Shown here: piece by piece, positions 51,917 through 61,433 of the stretch
How the letters are laid out: every line of letters begins with the position of its first letter
How positions within the stretch are numbered: the stretch's first letter is position 1
NCBI GenBank assembly: GCA_965116335.1
Contig: OZ220677.1
Coordinates: 2,728,001-2,792,000 of the forward strand
Length of the DNA stretch: 64,000 bases
Direction of reading: 5' to 3'
Origin: G963663315 sp965116335
GTDB lineage: Bacteria > Pseudomonadota > Gammaproteobacteria > Arenicellales > Poriferihabitantaceae
The notes under the pieces: generated by a model
The model's database searches: none
Told to the model about the DNA's origin: nothing
Seen by the model: only the letters and a program-made list of their open reading frames with translations
Program-made: the position numbers and the translations under genes

Positions 51917-53269
51917 ATGAACCTCCCTCTTACCAACGCAGCCTTGCTGGAACTCGATAGTCAACATATCATCCATCCCTTGCACCATAGCGAGACTCAT
52001 GCAAGGGGGCGAGTCTGGGTTAAGGGGGAGGGCTCGTTCCTCTATGATGCCGATGGCAAAAAGTACATTGACGGCCTGTCCTGTCTATGGAATGTGAGCG
52101 CAGGTCATGGTCGTCAGGAATTGGCCGATGCTGCCTGGAAACAGATGAGTCAGCTGGCGTTTTCCTCAGGTTATACAGGCGGTTCCAATAAACCTGCCAT
52201 CGAGCTGGCTGAACGTCTGTCTACTCTGGTTTATCCCGGTATCAATACTTTCTACTTCACCTCAGGCGGTGGAGAATCTACCGACAGCAACATCAAAGTG
52301 GCCCGCTTTTACTGGAAAACAAAAGGCCGACCGGAAAAAACCAAAGTGATTGGCCGTGAGTGGAGTTATCACGGGACTACCTTTGCCGCTATGTGTGCGA
52401 CCGGCATCAAGACTTACTGGCCCATGTTCGAGCCGAGAATCCCCGGTTTCAGTCACATTCCTTCTCCCGACCCCTACCGTTATCCGGTTCCTGAAGATGG
52501 TTCATCCCAGGGTATCGCGGCAGCGAATGAATTGGAGAAGGAAATTCTCAGGCAGGGGCCGGAAACTGTCGCGATGTTTATCGCCGAACCTGTGCAGGGC
52601 GGCGGTGGAGTTATTCCGGTTCAGCCAGATTATTTCAAAAGGATACGCGAGATATGTGACCAGTATGATGTTCTGCTGGTTGCGGATGAAGTCATTACCG
52701 GCTTCGGCAGGACCGGAGCGATGTTCGGCCTGGAGCGTTATGGAATTGAGCCTGACCTGATGCAATTCGCAAAATCCATTACCTCGGGAGCGATCCCGCT
52801 GGGCGGAATCGGCATGAACGATGAAATTGCGGAAACCATCACTTCCAGCAAAACCCCGTGGATGCACTCCTATACCTACAGCGGTCATCCCGTCTCTTGC
52901 GCGGTGGCCCTCGCCACGTTGGATATTGTTGAAAATGAAGACCTGCCGGGTCAGGCTGCTACCAAGGGCGAAGCCATGCTGCAAAAGCTCCATGAGGCTC
53001 TGGACGACCATCCTCATGTCGGCAATGTTCGCGGCATAGGCATGATGCACGGCATAGAAATCGTCAAGGACAAGCAGACCAAAGAATGGTTTGACGCCGA
53101 TTTTGGTCTGGGGGCGAAACTGACCCAGGCGATTATGGCTCGCGGCCTGTACACACGGGTACGCAACGAAATCATCTGCAATGCACCACCACTGAATACC
53201 GATGAGTCCGTGCTTGATCAGATGGTGGACATTTACAAGGATGCGATTATTGACGTTCTGGGGAGTTGA
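51917..53269 (+). CDS. Class III omega-aminotransferase
   Basis: A 450-residue PLP aminotransferase of class III. The cofactor region has F-T-S-G-G-G-E-S-T near residue 115, V-A-D-E-V-I-T-G-F-G-R-T-G near 255-267, and the PLP lysine Lys286 in F-A-K-S-I-T-S-G. Members transfer amino groups from omega-amino acids or diamines (beta-alanine, GABA, 5-aminovalerate, taurine, putrescine) to pyruvate or 2-oxoglutarate. The sequence does not match the taurine:pyruvate subgroup closely enough to name. Adjacent FAD amine oxidoreductase and downstream thioesterase suggest amine or amino-acid breakdown. Confidence 0.88.
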   Translation: MNLPLTNAALLELDSQHIIHPLHHSETHARGRVWVKGEGSFLYDADGKKYIDGLSCLWNVSAGHGRQELADAAWKQMSQLAFSSGYTGGSNKPAIELAERLSTLVYPGINTFYFTSGGGESTDSNIKVARFYWKTKGRPEKTKVIGREWSYHGTTFAAMCATGIKTYWPMFEPRIPGFSHIPSPDPYRYPVPEDGSSQGIAAANELEKEILRQGPETVAMFIAEPVQGGGGVIPVQPDYFKRIREICDQYDVLLVADEVITGFGRTGAMFGLERYGIEPDLMQFAKSITSGAIPLGGIGMNDEIAETITSSKTPWMHSYTYSGHPVSCAVALATLDIVENEDLPGQAATKGEAMLQKLHEALDDHPHVGNVRGIGMMHGIEIVKDKQTKEWFDADFGLGAKLTQAIMARGLYTRVRNEIICNAPPLNTDESVLDQMVDIYKDAIIDVLGS

Positions 53270-53287
53270 ATCTGATTGCGGTAAGGT

Positions 53288-53713
53288 TCAGGCCAGTTGC
53301 GTGCGTTTTTTCTCGACAGCCTGATCGAACCTTTGTCTGTCGATAATGAATCGTTCGTGGGTGCCCTGGCAAATCAAATCAAGATCATCGTAGCCTTGTA
53401 CCTCGAATTTCAGTCGCCGGCCATCCACCTCTACAAGCTCCACTTTGGCGGTCACCGTGAATCCGCTCGGCGTTGCGGCGAGATGGCTCATATTGACATG
53501 TGTCCCGACAGTCTGTTCCCTGGGCCAATCCAGATAAGGGATAATTGAGTTCAGGCAGGCCCACTCCATGAACCCGACCATGAACCCGGTCGCGAAAACT
53601 TGAGGCATGACCTGAAACTCAGGAGCCTCCGGGTATAATGCAGGCACCATCTTCGCTTCCGTAAGCTGGAAGCTGTGCTCGAATTGGATGCCGGGTTCAA
53701 GTGGTTTTTTCAT
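53288..53713 (-). CDS. Hotdog-fold thioesterase (FlK-like)
   Basis: A 141-residue protein with the hotdog thioesterase pattern: V-F-A-T-G-F-M-V-G-F-M-E-W-A-C near residues 39-53 and V-G-T-H-V-N-M-S-H-L-A-A-T-P-S-G near 69-84, which resembles the fluoroacetyl-CoA thioesterase (FlK) group with its T-x-E-type active site region. The acyl-CoA substrate is unknown. It converges with the aminotransferase (18 nt) and is the last gene before the accessory island. Confidence 0.82.
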   Translation of the reverse strand: MKKPLEPGIQFEHSFQLTEAKMVPALYPEAPEFQVMPQVFATGFMVGFMEWACLNSIIPYLDWPREQTVGTHVNMSHLAATPSGFTVTAKVELVEVDGRRLKFEVQGYDDLDLICQGTHERFIIDRQRFDQAVEKKRTQLA

Positions 53714-53725
53714 TATTCAGTTCGT

Positions 53726-54016
53726 TCAAAAATGCCGTGATGCAAGCATCCGATTATGCAAAACACGCATAACCTTGATGCCGTAAGAGGTTTTACGATA
53801 ATAAACCGTGTGGCGCTTTACCGGATATCGCCTGTAGCCTTCACGGATATGGTCGCAGGCTGTGCCAACTCCAAAATTATCCGCCAGAAATACAAAAGCG
53901 TCTGTCAGGTTGTCAACATAACGTTCTGCTTGCTGTGCGCCCCACTCGGTCGATGAAAACAGCCATACGGTCTCCATATCGTCCCTTGCTTTCGGTGCAA
54001 GGCGATATTCAGCCAT
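53726..54016 (-). CDS. parE: ParE/RelE-family toxin
   Basis: A 96-residue toxin of the ParE group: M-A-E-Y-R-L-A-P-K-A-R-D-D-M near the start, a central helix with A-E-R-Y-V-D-N-L near 35-42, and the C-terminal V-Y-Y-R-K-T...V-M-R-V-L-H-N-R-M near 73-92. ParE toxins usually poison DNA gyrase. It overlaps the antitoxin gene by 8 nt and is translated after it. The first codons lie in a 26-bp sequence that recurs at 62,072, at the far side of the island. Confidence 0.93.
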   Translation of the reverse strand: MAEYRLAPKARDDMETVWLFSSTEWGAQQAERYVDNLTDAFVFLADNFGVGTACDHIREGYRRYPVKRHTVYYRKTSYGIKVMRVLHNRMLASRHF

Positions 54017-54026
54017 GTTTTGCTTT
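54001..54026. repeat. Direct repeat A (left copy)
   Basis: This 26-bp stretch spans the parD end and parE start. It recurs at 62072-62097 with one mismatch (T to C at position 18). The second copy has no intact toxin gene behind it. Confidence 0.85.
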
Positions 54027-54254
54027 CATTTCCTGTTTAAACCGGTTGCCGTCAAAAGGCTGCGGTTCACCGGATTCCTCAGCTTCGATCAACGCCACAC
54101 GGATTGCTTCGATTTCGGCGTTTACGGCTTGATCGCGGCGGATCAAATCACGGATATACTCACTGTCATTGGTGAATTTCCCCCCTGCAATTTGCGCTTT
54201 GATCCAGCCGTCTTGCTGGTCGGTCACGGTGATTGTCTTGCGTGTGGTGCTCAT
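54009..54254 (-). CDS. parD: ParD-family antitoxin
   Basis: An 81-residue antitoxin with an N-terminal ribbon-helix-helix (T-I-T-V-T-D-Q-Q-D-G-W-I near residues 8-19, then E-Y-I-R-D-L-I-R-R-D near 33-42) and a C-terminal tail that would wrap the toxin. It should repress its own promoter, in the spacer above it, as usual for type II pairs. The 181-nt spacer to the helicase gene contains half of the dispersed 83-bp element. Confidence 0.94.
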   Translation of the reverse strand: MSTTRKTITVTDQQDGWIKAQIAGGKFTNDSEYIRDLIRRDQAVNAEIEAIRVALIEAEESGEPQPFDGNRFKQEMKAKHG

Positions 54255-54371
54255 AAAATGGCCTCCAAACGGGTATGTGAAAAATCATATTATTGATGTA
54301 GTTTATCATACGCTATATTTTTTGAAAAGTGTGACAAACAGCAATGTCTGATACATGGATCGAAATGATGT

Positions 54372-54427
54372 CGTAGGGGAGGGTCTTGTACCCTCCCGCG
54401 AATGATCGGCACAGGTATCAGCGCTAA
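54372..54427. repeat. Partial copy of the 83-bp element
   Basis: CGTAGGGGAGGGTCT and the CCCTCCCGCGAATG stretch match the first half of 29148-29230, continuing to CAGGTATCA, but the right inverted end is missing. Confidence 0.7.
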
Positions 54428-54435
54428 CCAGATTT

Positions 54436-57400
54436 CTATGTGTCAAGTTCGAACACGAGCTCAGGCACTACTACCTCCCAGGAGTCGCATTTGACGTTTT
54501 CACGATATTCCAATGGCGTTGCGTCCCGGCTCCACCCGATGATGGCGAATACTTTAGCCGACCGATAGCGTGTTCCGGCGGGCGGCTTGAAGTTGTTGGC
54601 AAGATGCCCCACGACTGTACCCGTTCGATTCAGTAACTCCCAACGCCCATTATTGCCAATGCGAATATCCAGAGCTTCACCGGGCGATAGCGCCGCAATG
54701 GAGCGGTGGACTGGATGATGGTCACCTTGTCTCCCGGCAAAACCCAGGTCTACGTTCTTGAGATCGGCACGGATGTAACGGTAACCAAGTGCCTCCGGGT
54801 TAGGCGGAAGCTCGATCGGTTTGCGTTGTATCACTGAACGATTGTCGGACAACGCTTCCAGCAGTCCATGAGAGTCCTGAAGGCGCGCGAGTGTGAGAGT
54901 CTGTCGCGCCCGCGTCATCGCTACATAATAGAGTCGGCGCGCCGCATCCGGGTCTTCATCAGTGCCGATGCGACTCCAACCGCCGTCCAGCACTGCAACA
55001 TGGTCGAATTCCAGCCCCTTGGCGCTGTGTCCGGTCAACAGCAGCAAGCCGCGCTGGCGACGGCGTATCTCTCGACCCCATTCTGCCAGCCACTCAATGA
55101 GATGGTTGACCGGTATTTCTGCTCCATCGGTTTCCAGTTCGTGTTCATCGATTGCCTGTTGCAGCAGGTCGTTCCACGAGCCGGATGGCAGTGCTTTTAT
55201 CCAGTCACGCAGGGTCAGGCTGTCGATGATTGCGGGTTTGAGTCCGCGCAACCACTCCACCAGCGTCCGGGTTTCACGCAGTCTCCAGAAACCCGGAATT
55301 TCCTCGTTGCCCATCTGCGAGGGGATGTTGTGCAACTCGCAGAACGCGCGTACCGGATCCAGATATTTCCACTCGCGCGCGATGACCGCGCATCGAGACC
55401 AGTCCCATCCCGGATCAAGCCCGGCGAGACGCTGAAACTCTATCATGACGGATTGCGCTTGCGAGACCGGAGACTGCCCGGCAAGCAGGATTTGTACACG
55501 CCCCTGTGAGACCGGATCCAGCTTTTCCCACGACCCGCCCCAGGGTTCCCGGGCACGCGCATGATTGATGCGGTTCGGGTGACCGACCTTCATCCGTTCC
55601 CGCGCCGGTTCAATCATCGCGTTGGAAGTGGCTACGATGTGCCCGGTCGAGCGGTAGTTATCAGTAAGATAAGTTGGTTTCGACCGGTAATCGGTCTCGA
55701 ATCGCCGGATAAATTCTACTGACGCTCCATTGAAGGCGTAAATATTCTGATCGTCATCGCCGACCGCGAATAATGTCAGTTTGCCGGACTCGTCTTTGAG
55801 TGTTCGACCGGCCAGGGCTGATATCAGTTCGTACTGATCCGGGCCAATGTCCTGATACTCATCTACCAGTATCCAGCGAAACCCGGTCAACAGACGTTCG
55901 CGCTGCTCATCCGCCTCCTCTGGCAGAAGGCCCTCGCCGCGCAGTAATCCGGCCGCATGACGGACCACTTCCCGGAACATTTGATTATCGGGGCTTTCCG
56001 AGCGATTGGCAAAGCTGAATCCGGTGAGACGCATTGCCAAAGCATGGCAAGTGAGTACGGTCACACCGCGAGCGTCATCACCGATCAACTCCACAAGCCG
56101 CCGCCGAATATCGACAGCGGAGTGACGATTGTACGCGAGAGCGAGTATTCCACGGGCATCCTGCCTTCTTGCGCGTATCAGACAGGCGATGCGATGTACC
56201 AGCACGCGCGTCTTGCCGGAACCGGGGCCAGCGAGTACCAGCACATTGGTCTGTTCCCGTTCGTCAGAGACGATTCTCTGTTGCACCGGGTTTTTCAGGC
56301 TCTCGACGATAGCTCGCCAGGATTCAGGTGTGGTCTGCCGACCGACCTCCTGGTCCTTTCCGGGCAGCCAGCGTGCAAGAAATTTATTCTCAGGCAGTGC
56401 GAAATAATCCATAGCCATACGCCGCGCTTCAGTTATGGTTTTGGCACCGCGTTCCGCGAATTCCACCATGACATGAATTTGCAGTACTTTCCCCTGATAG
56501 TGAAGCTCGAGAAGTTGGAAGTCTGCCTTCGAGAAACCGCGTCTTTTCGAATGTTCCTCCAGGCGGATTGTCATGGCCGGACGGAATACTGCCAGTCCCT
56601 TGTTGAGACGAATCACATCCAGTTCATGCAGCCACAGCAGGGCGCGATCCAGCAGTCTGGAGGTATCCTTGACACTGCTTTTCAAGACCAGATCCGACTC
56701 AATCGCCTGCAACAGGTTGCCCAGTGTAGTCTCAGCCAGCAGATCTGTCCCCCGTGTGCCGGGTGGGAGGCGGCTGATGAGGTGTTCCAGCAGGCATCTG
56801 GCTCCTTCCCGACGCAGACGAGCGGTCTTGTCCAGCGCCTGCCATTCGCGTCTCAGTGTTACCCGTACCGTCTCCGCGTCCCGCTTGCGTACAGTCAGGC
56901 TGCCCGCAGCGCCGTCCTCGCCGCGGCCGTCATTAGCGATACTCCGAATGATGCGCCAGAGGTGCTCCGGCAGAGGATCGGATAACCCCTGATCCCGCAG
57001 GACCTGGGCGGCAATACGCAAATGCAGGATCGAGGTGTCTCCCTTGCCCTGATCCGGCGCTATCTCTCGCATGTGGGCAATCAGGGCAGTTTCCAGCGCC
57101 TCCGCTTCTTGCAGGCGTTTGATGGAGGAGCGCTCCACACCGACATGGATGAACGCAGTCAGCGCCGTGTCATTGTTGGAAATACCGAGCCGTTCGAGAT
57201 CGTACAGAGCTTTGCGAACACCCGCTGGCTCCAAACCGGATACCGCCATCAATTCATCCGTGCTGATACCTTCGTCCGCATCCGCTTCAATCAGCGTTTT
57301 GGCGATACGCAGTAACTGCTTGCGAGAAGATTCATGGAGTTTCGTTTTTTCGAGTTTTTTCTCGACTTCCTTGACCGAGCTTACCCGCAGAGAGGACGGG

Positions 57401-59583
57401 AATATCTGGACGAGGTTCTCCTCACGGGTCAGGAGTTCTGTTTCTTCCAGCCAGGAGACGGCGGTTCGCACACGGGTATCGTCGGTGGTCCCGTCCTGAT
57501 TGAACGCCTTGTCCTCATCCTCGCCGAGGATTTCTCCCGCTGTGGCAACTACTTCACCAGCGAACCGCTTTTTCCGATCCAGATTACGCAACGCCCGCAG
57601 GATGCCGTGTATTTCTTCCCGGGTAAGTCGTGACCGGGCCGACATACCGAACTGACGTTCCACATCATCCGGTGTGTACAATAGTACGCAACGCGCCAGC
57701 CGACGGTCCCGTCCGGCTCTTCCGGCTTCCTGCAGATAGTTCTCCAGTGACCCCGGAATATTGGCGTGTATCACCAGCCGCACGTCCGGCTTGTCGATTC
57801 CCATACCGAAGGCGTTGGTTGCCGCAATGACGCGAATCTCTCCGTCTATGAAGCGGCCTTGTACATCTTTTTTGGTATCCGGTGGTAGCCCCGCATGGTA
57901 ATGATCCGCCTCTACTTCCTTCAACTGGAGATATGCAGCAACTTCTTCACTGGTTTTTTGAGTCGCGCAGTAGACGATTACGCCGCCCGGTTCTGTCGGT
58001 GGCAGGCGTTCCATAAAAATCTTATAGATGTTGTGGAATTTCTTGTCTGATGAGGTTGGGATTACTTCGAACTCCAGATTATCTCTCTCCATGCCACCAT
58101 CGAAAACGGTCAGGTTGGCCGCCAGCTTGTCCCGGAAATGCTGCTGGATGTCCTCTATGACATCTGGTTTGGCGGTAGCGGTCAGACACAGAATCGGCGG
58201 TATCGGTTGCGCTCTCGCCTTTTCCCGGATGAAGCGTCCTATATACCGATAATCGGGTCTGAAATCGTGCCCCCAACGTGACAGACAGTGTGCTTCGTCC
58301 AGTACCCAGGCGCCGATCTCGCGTTGATCAAGTACCCGACGCAATGAGCGGCCGCGAAGCTGTTCCGGCGAGATGATCAGGATACCTGCCTCTCCCAGAC
58401 GCACCCGGTCCAGCGCATTAGTGCGCTCTGGCATCGACAACATCCCGTTTATGGTTACGCATGAGCCGATCCCGGTTTTCTCCATTCCTGCCACTTGATC
58501 CGCCATCAACGCGACCAGAGGGGAGATCACCACGGTTAGCGTCCCGGTCTTGTCGTAGCGCGACAGCGCCGGAATCTGGTAGCACAGTGACTTGCCAGTA
58601 CCCGTGGGTAGAATTCCCAGCACGTGCTTCCCTGCCATCACTTCTTCAACGATAGCCCGTTGCAAGGGATAGCCGTTGTCATCCGAGGGTTCTGGTCGGA
58701 AGTCGTCGAAGCCGAACCAGCGTTTCAACTCTTTGCGTGCATCATGCCGTTCACGGCACCAGTCACAGTCGGAGTTGTCACATGCAATGTCTCTAAGGAG
58801 ACGCACCAGATTTTTCGCTTGCGGGAACTGGTGGCGCACCCAAGGTGGCATAACCGAGTTGCCACCGGCAACGGACAGCCAGGCCAGCGTATAAGCCAGC
58901 GACCATCCGTACTTCTCCGCTTGTGCGGTAATCTCCCTATCCTGATCCACACAGACGATGCCTTTCAGTCGCCGGGCTATAGCTGAACGGGCTTCAACCT
59001 CAGAAGGGCGACGCGAGTGACGGATGCCGGAAAAGAAATCATCCAGAGCTCGGTCCGCTCCTGTGGGGTGCGGAGTGGTCAGCCAGTGCCAGGCTGCCAG
59101 CAGATCCGGCGAAGTTTCTTGAGCTTCCTGCAACGCTTTACGCTGCTCGTCAAAAACCTGCAACGTAAGGCGTGCGTCCAGTTCCGGGTCGTTCACCTGG
59201 ATGCGCTTGAGCTTGCCATCCTGATAGTGCTTAACCAGATTGTGGTAGGGATTGCGGGGAAACGCGAGGGGGCTGAGTCTCAGAGTGTCCACCGCGGGTA
59301 GATTCAGGAGCCGCAAGTCGGGTTTTGCCGCAGTCAGATGGGGCAGGTCAAAGGCGATCAGATTGTGACCCAGAACGAAGGAAGCCCCATCCGCCAGATT
59401 GTCGAGCCGGGTTAGCGCAGATGCAAGACCTTTGCCCGAATGAACCAGATGCTCGCCGGTATCCCCGCGTACCGCTCCAAGGGCGTGAATGCGGCCATCG
59501 TTTTTGCTAACCTCAAGGTCAATTGAGATGCAACCGGGATGAAAAGGTTTTTCCACTGAACCTTCGGCAGAATTTTGTTTCAA
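54436..59583 (-). CDS. Exonuclease-RecQ-UvrD fusion helicase
   Basis: A single 1,715-residue frame with three enzymatic parts. Residues about 15-150 resemble a DEDD 3'-5' exonuclease (I-D-L-E near 22-25, G-H-N-L-I-A-F-D near 72-79, a late Asp in D-P-E-L-D-A-R-L). A cysteine trio C-x4-C-x2-C lies near 270. Residues about 300-800 are a RecQ-type SF2 helicase with P-T-G-T-G-K-S near 328, D-E-A-H near 428 and Q-E-A-G-R-A-G-R-D. Residues about 1,100-1,600 are a UvrD-type SF1 helicase with A-G-P-G-S-G-K-T near 1119, D-E-Y-Q-D near 1241, Y-R-S-T-G and V-A-M-T-R-A-R near 1556. The start is a TTG; no in-frame ATG lies just upstream. Likely DNA repair or phage defence; the role is inferred. Confidence 0.9.
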   Translation of the reverse strand: MKQNSAEGSVEKPFHPGCISIDLEVSKNDGRIHALGAVRGDTGEHLVHSGKGLASALTRLDNLADGASFVLGHNLIAFDLPHLTAAKPDLRLLNLPAVDTLRLSPLAFPRNPYHNLVKHYQDGKLKRIQVNDPELDARLTLQVFDEQRKALQEAQETSPDLLAAWHWLTTPHPTGADRALDDFFSGIRHSRRPSEVEARSAIARRLKGIVCVDQDREITAQAEKYGWSLAYTLAWLSVAGGNSVMPPWVRHQFPQAKNLVRLLRDIACDNSDCDWCRERHDARKELKRWFGFDDFRPEPSDDNGYPLQRAIVEEVMAGKHVLGILPTGTGKSLCYQIPALSRYDKTGTLTVVISPLVALMADQVAGMEKTGIGSCVTINGMLSMPERTNALDRVRLGEAGILIISPEQLRGRSLRRVLDQREIGAWVLDEAHCLSRWGHDFRPDYRYIGRFIREKARAQPIPPILCLTATAKPDVIEDIQQHFRDKLAANLTVFDGGMERDNLEFEVIPTSSDKKFHNIYKIFMERLPPTEPGGVIVYCATQKTSEEVAAYLQLKEVEADHYHAGLPPDTKKDVQGRFIDGEIRVIAATNAFGMGIDKPDVRLVIHANIPGSLENYLQEAGRAGRDRRLARCVLLYTPDDVERQFGMSARSRLTREEIHGILRALRNLDRKKRFAGEVVATAGEILGEDEDKAFNQDGTTDDTRVRTAVSWLEETELLTREENLVQIFPSSLRVSSVKEVEKKLEKTKLHESSRKQLLRIAKTLIEADADEGISTDELMAVSGLEPAGVRKALYDLERLGISNNDTALTAFIHVGVERSSIKRLQEAEALETALIAHMREIAPDQGKGDTSILHLRIAAQVLRDQGLSDPLPEHLWRIIRSIANDGRGEDGAAGSLTVRKRDAETVRVTLRREWQALDKTARLRREGARCLLEHLISRLPPGTRGTDLLAETTLGNLLQAIESDLVLKSSVKDTSRLLDRALLWLHELDVIRLNKGLAVFRPAMTIRLEEHSKRRGFSKADFQLLELHYQGKVLQIHVMVEFAERGAKTITEARRMAMDYFALPENKFLARWLPGKDQEVGRQTTPESWRAIVESLKNPVQQRIVSDEREQTNVLVLAGPGSGKTRVLVHRIACLIRARRQDARGILALAYNRHSAVDIRRRLVELIGDDARGVTVLTCHALAMRLTGFSFANRSESPDNQMFREVVRHAAGLLRGEGLLPEEADEQRERLLTGFRWILVDEYQDIGPDQYELISALAGRTLKDESGKLTLFAVGDDDQNIYAFNGASVEFIRRFETDYRSKPTYLTDNYRSTGHIVATSNAMIEPARERMKVGHPNRINHARAREPWGGSWEKLDPVSQGRVQILLAGQSPVSQAQSVMIEFQRLAGLDPGWDWSRCAVIAREWKYLDPVRAFCELHNIPSQMGNEEIPGFWRLRETRTLVEWLRGLKPAIIDSLTLRDWIKALPSGSWNDLLQQAIDEHELETDGAEIPVNHLIEWLAEWGREIRRRQRGLLLLTGHSAKGLEFDHVAVLDGGWSRIGTDEDPDAARRLYYVAMTRARQTLTLARLQDSHGLLEALSDNRSVIQRKPIELPPNPEALGYRYIRADLKNVDLGFAGRQGDHHPVHRSIAALSPGEALDIRIGNNGRWELLNRTGTVVGHLANNFKPPAGTRYRSAKVFAIIGWSRDATPLEYRENVKCDSWEVVVPELVFELDT

Positions 59584-59586
59584 GCT

Positions 59587-59620
59587 GTTGTATTTGCGGA
59601 AGATACCACATTTTCGGTGT
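59587..59620. repeat. Direct repeat B (left copy)
   Basis: A 34-bp sequence beginning GTTGTATTTGCGGAAGATAC lies 3 nt upstream of the helicase start codon. It recurs without mismatch at 62036-62069, directly fused to repeat A. The rest of the 206-nt spacer to 59789 shows nothing else recognisable. Confidence 0.88.
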
Positions 59621-59789
59621 TGTTTCTCGATAACGATTCAGGGGGTTGTGTTCGGGTTTGGTTTCGTCAAGAATCTGGCTTTCATGTTTCAAGACTGATA
59701 CCCTGCTGACAGGTAAAACTGCAATGAAGAAAAAACCTCAGGAAAAAACCTTTAACGATGCTGATAGGTAATACAAAGGATCAAATACG

Positions 59790-60998
59790 ATGAAACTGGA
59801 ATGGCTAAGCAAACTACTCCATCGAGCCGGTGTTGAGAAGCCGGATGGCCGACCTCTTTATCAGTACCGCATAACGGATGAAGAGTTTGAGATGCTGAGA
59901 TCTGCTCTTAGCGACATCACTGATCAGGCAGGTATCAATAATGCTTTGAAATATAGTTTATTTAGTTCCGCTTTCGTAATCTACGGCGCAGAGTGGTGGC
60001 GCCGCCATTATTCAGGAAACTGGAGATGGGAAGACATATTCAGATCATTTGGGGCAGATGTTTCTCAACTTGCACCTAACCAGAGAGGCTATCTTGTTGA
60101 AACTGGCCTGCGCCGGTGGAAACGCAAGGTAAGAACAACCAACAACTATCGAAACTTTCTGGGTTCGGTGGCCATTGAGGGTGGATTGCCACTTAAACAG
60201 ATGGTGAAAGCCAGTGGTTGGCTTCATTCTACATTAGGCCAGATTACTAGACGTTTCGTAAAACTGGGTGAAGATGGATTTGAACCGGGTTACGTTGTGC
60301 GCCAATACGCGCATTATTTTCCGCAGACTTATAGGAGAGAGGAGGTTTATGAGATTCTCGGCGACATGGTATCGGCTGCCGTATCTCTCAAAAAGACATA
60401 TGATCTCATTTCCAAAGATGATCCCATCTTGTGGTTGAATCGCAATGTTCCTGAATGGCGAGAGCAATTCCCGCTCCCTGTTGATGATGATGCAGGCAAT
60501 GTCATTCTCACGGAAATGGTGAGGACGGCAGTCTCTTCCGAACAGGATATCAATGCTGTTTGTATTGAGGGTGTTCGATACTTGTCTGGTGTTTCAACGG
60601 GCGCACTCAAATTGAAGTATCTTTTAACAGCTCAGCGCTTTTACTTGTTGCAAGGGCTTTTTACAGAAACAGAACAAACAGATATTCCGTATCGCTTTCA
60701 GGTTGAATTTTTCAGTCAATCAGGAAAAACATGGCGTTTTGCAGATGCTTATCGCGTGCACTGGAAAGGGCAACCTGCTATCAGGATGAATAATACTGAA
60801 CTAGAACTAAGTGATGAAGCGGCAGTGGATACCATCAGAATGCGCTTCAAGTATGTCGGAGATTCGTTTCTTGAAAGAGAAGTCGGCACAGAGGGTCTAA
60901 ACAAAACAGTACCCTGGGTTTTTGTAACAGAAAAGATAATAGACAGATATCAAATCGAGGTTTTTTCGCAAACTGGAATGATCACCAGACTCGAATAA
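59790..60998 (+). CDS. STY4851/ECs_5259-like protein, apparently truncated
   Basis: A 402-residue protein of AT-richer composition than its neighbours. Segments I recall from the STY4851/ECs_5259 family are present: P-D-G-R-P-L-Y-Q-Y near residues 19-27, Y-G-A-E-W-W-R-R-H-Y-S-G-N-W-R-W-E near 65-81, L-V-E-T-G-L-R-R-W-K near 101-110, and G-S-V-A-I-E-G-G-L-P-L-K near 124-135. That family is usually around 1,000 residues and is found in defence islands next to a large DEAD-box helicase; this copy has only the N-terminal part. An AAGGA precedes the ATG. No enzymatic motif is visible. Family assignment is from memory and should be checked. Confidence 0.6.
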   Translation: MKLEWLSKLLHRAGVEKPDGRPLYQYRITDEEFEMLRSALSDITDQAGINNALKYSLFSSAFVIYGAEWWRRHYSGNWRWEDIFRSFGADVSQLAPNQRGYLVETGLRRWKRKVRTTNNYRNFLGSVAIEGGLPLKQMVKASGWLHSTLGQITRRFVKLGEDGFEPGYVVRQYAHYFPQTYRREEVYEILGDMVSAAVSLKKTYDLISKDDPILWLNRNVPEWREQFPLPVDDDAGNVILTEMVRTAVSSEQDINAVCIEGVRYLSGVSTGALKLKYLLTAQRFYLLQGLFTETEQTDIPYRFQVEFFSQSGKTWRFADAYRVHWKGQPAIRMNNTELELSDEAAVDTIRMRFKYVGDSFLEREVGTEGLNKTVPWVFVTEKIIDRYQIEVFSQTGMITRLE

Positions 60999-61303
60999 AT
61001 GTCACTAGAACGTATTTATCAAAATTTAAGATTGCATCATCTGTTGTTGCCCGGAAGCCTACAGTGTTACCACACGGCAGGGTTCTTAAACTTATATGGC
61101 AATCAGGAACTACAATCACGCTCCGATTCGATCAGGGTGTCAGTTATTGGCGAGGTGAGCAACTAGGTAGTTTAGGATTTCTGAATCATCTTGATACACC
61201 TGAGAAACAAGCATCAGAGATGGTGCGAGCTCTACCGCACCTTGGAGTGGAGGGGCAAAGACATCCGACTCAGGTATTTATAAAAGCTATTCCAGCAACC
61301 TGA
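60998..61303 (+). pseudogene. Out-of-frame coding remnant, possibly the C-terminus of a large helicase
   Basis: In the frame shifted relative to the preceding gene, an open stretch reads without stops from before 60998 to a TGA at 61301. It includes L-P-H-G-R-V-L-K-L near 61067 and L-R-F-D-Q-G-V-S-Y-W-R near 61125-61157, a pattern I associate with the C-termini of the large DEAD-box helicases that accompany STY4851-type genes. A GTG at 61064 could start a 79-residue product, but the similarity begins upstream of any start codon. The likeliest reading is a deletion that fused the truncated gene to the tail of its partner. From 61304 to 61433 nothing is recognisable. Confidence 0.45.
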
Positions 61304-61433
61304 TATTTAGTGTGAATGGTGGGGCAGGCTCTTTATGAGATCCGGTGAGCCAATATTGAGTCAATACAGTTGAGTCGGATTTAGCCACAGGTCGCTTGGT
61401 TCCAAGTCAAAATACCATGCTCATGGATACTCA

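Noticed and set aside
51917..53269. Naming the class III aminotransferase as taurine:pyruvate aminotransferase
   Set aside because: The general class III motifs fit, but the N-terminal and substrate-region sequences do not closely match remembered Tpa enzymes, and no xsc or taurine transport genes are near.
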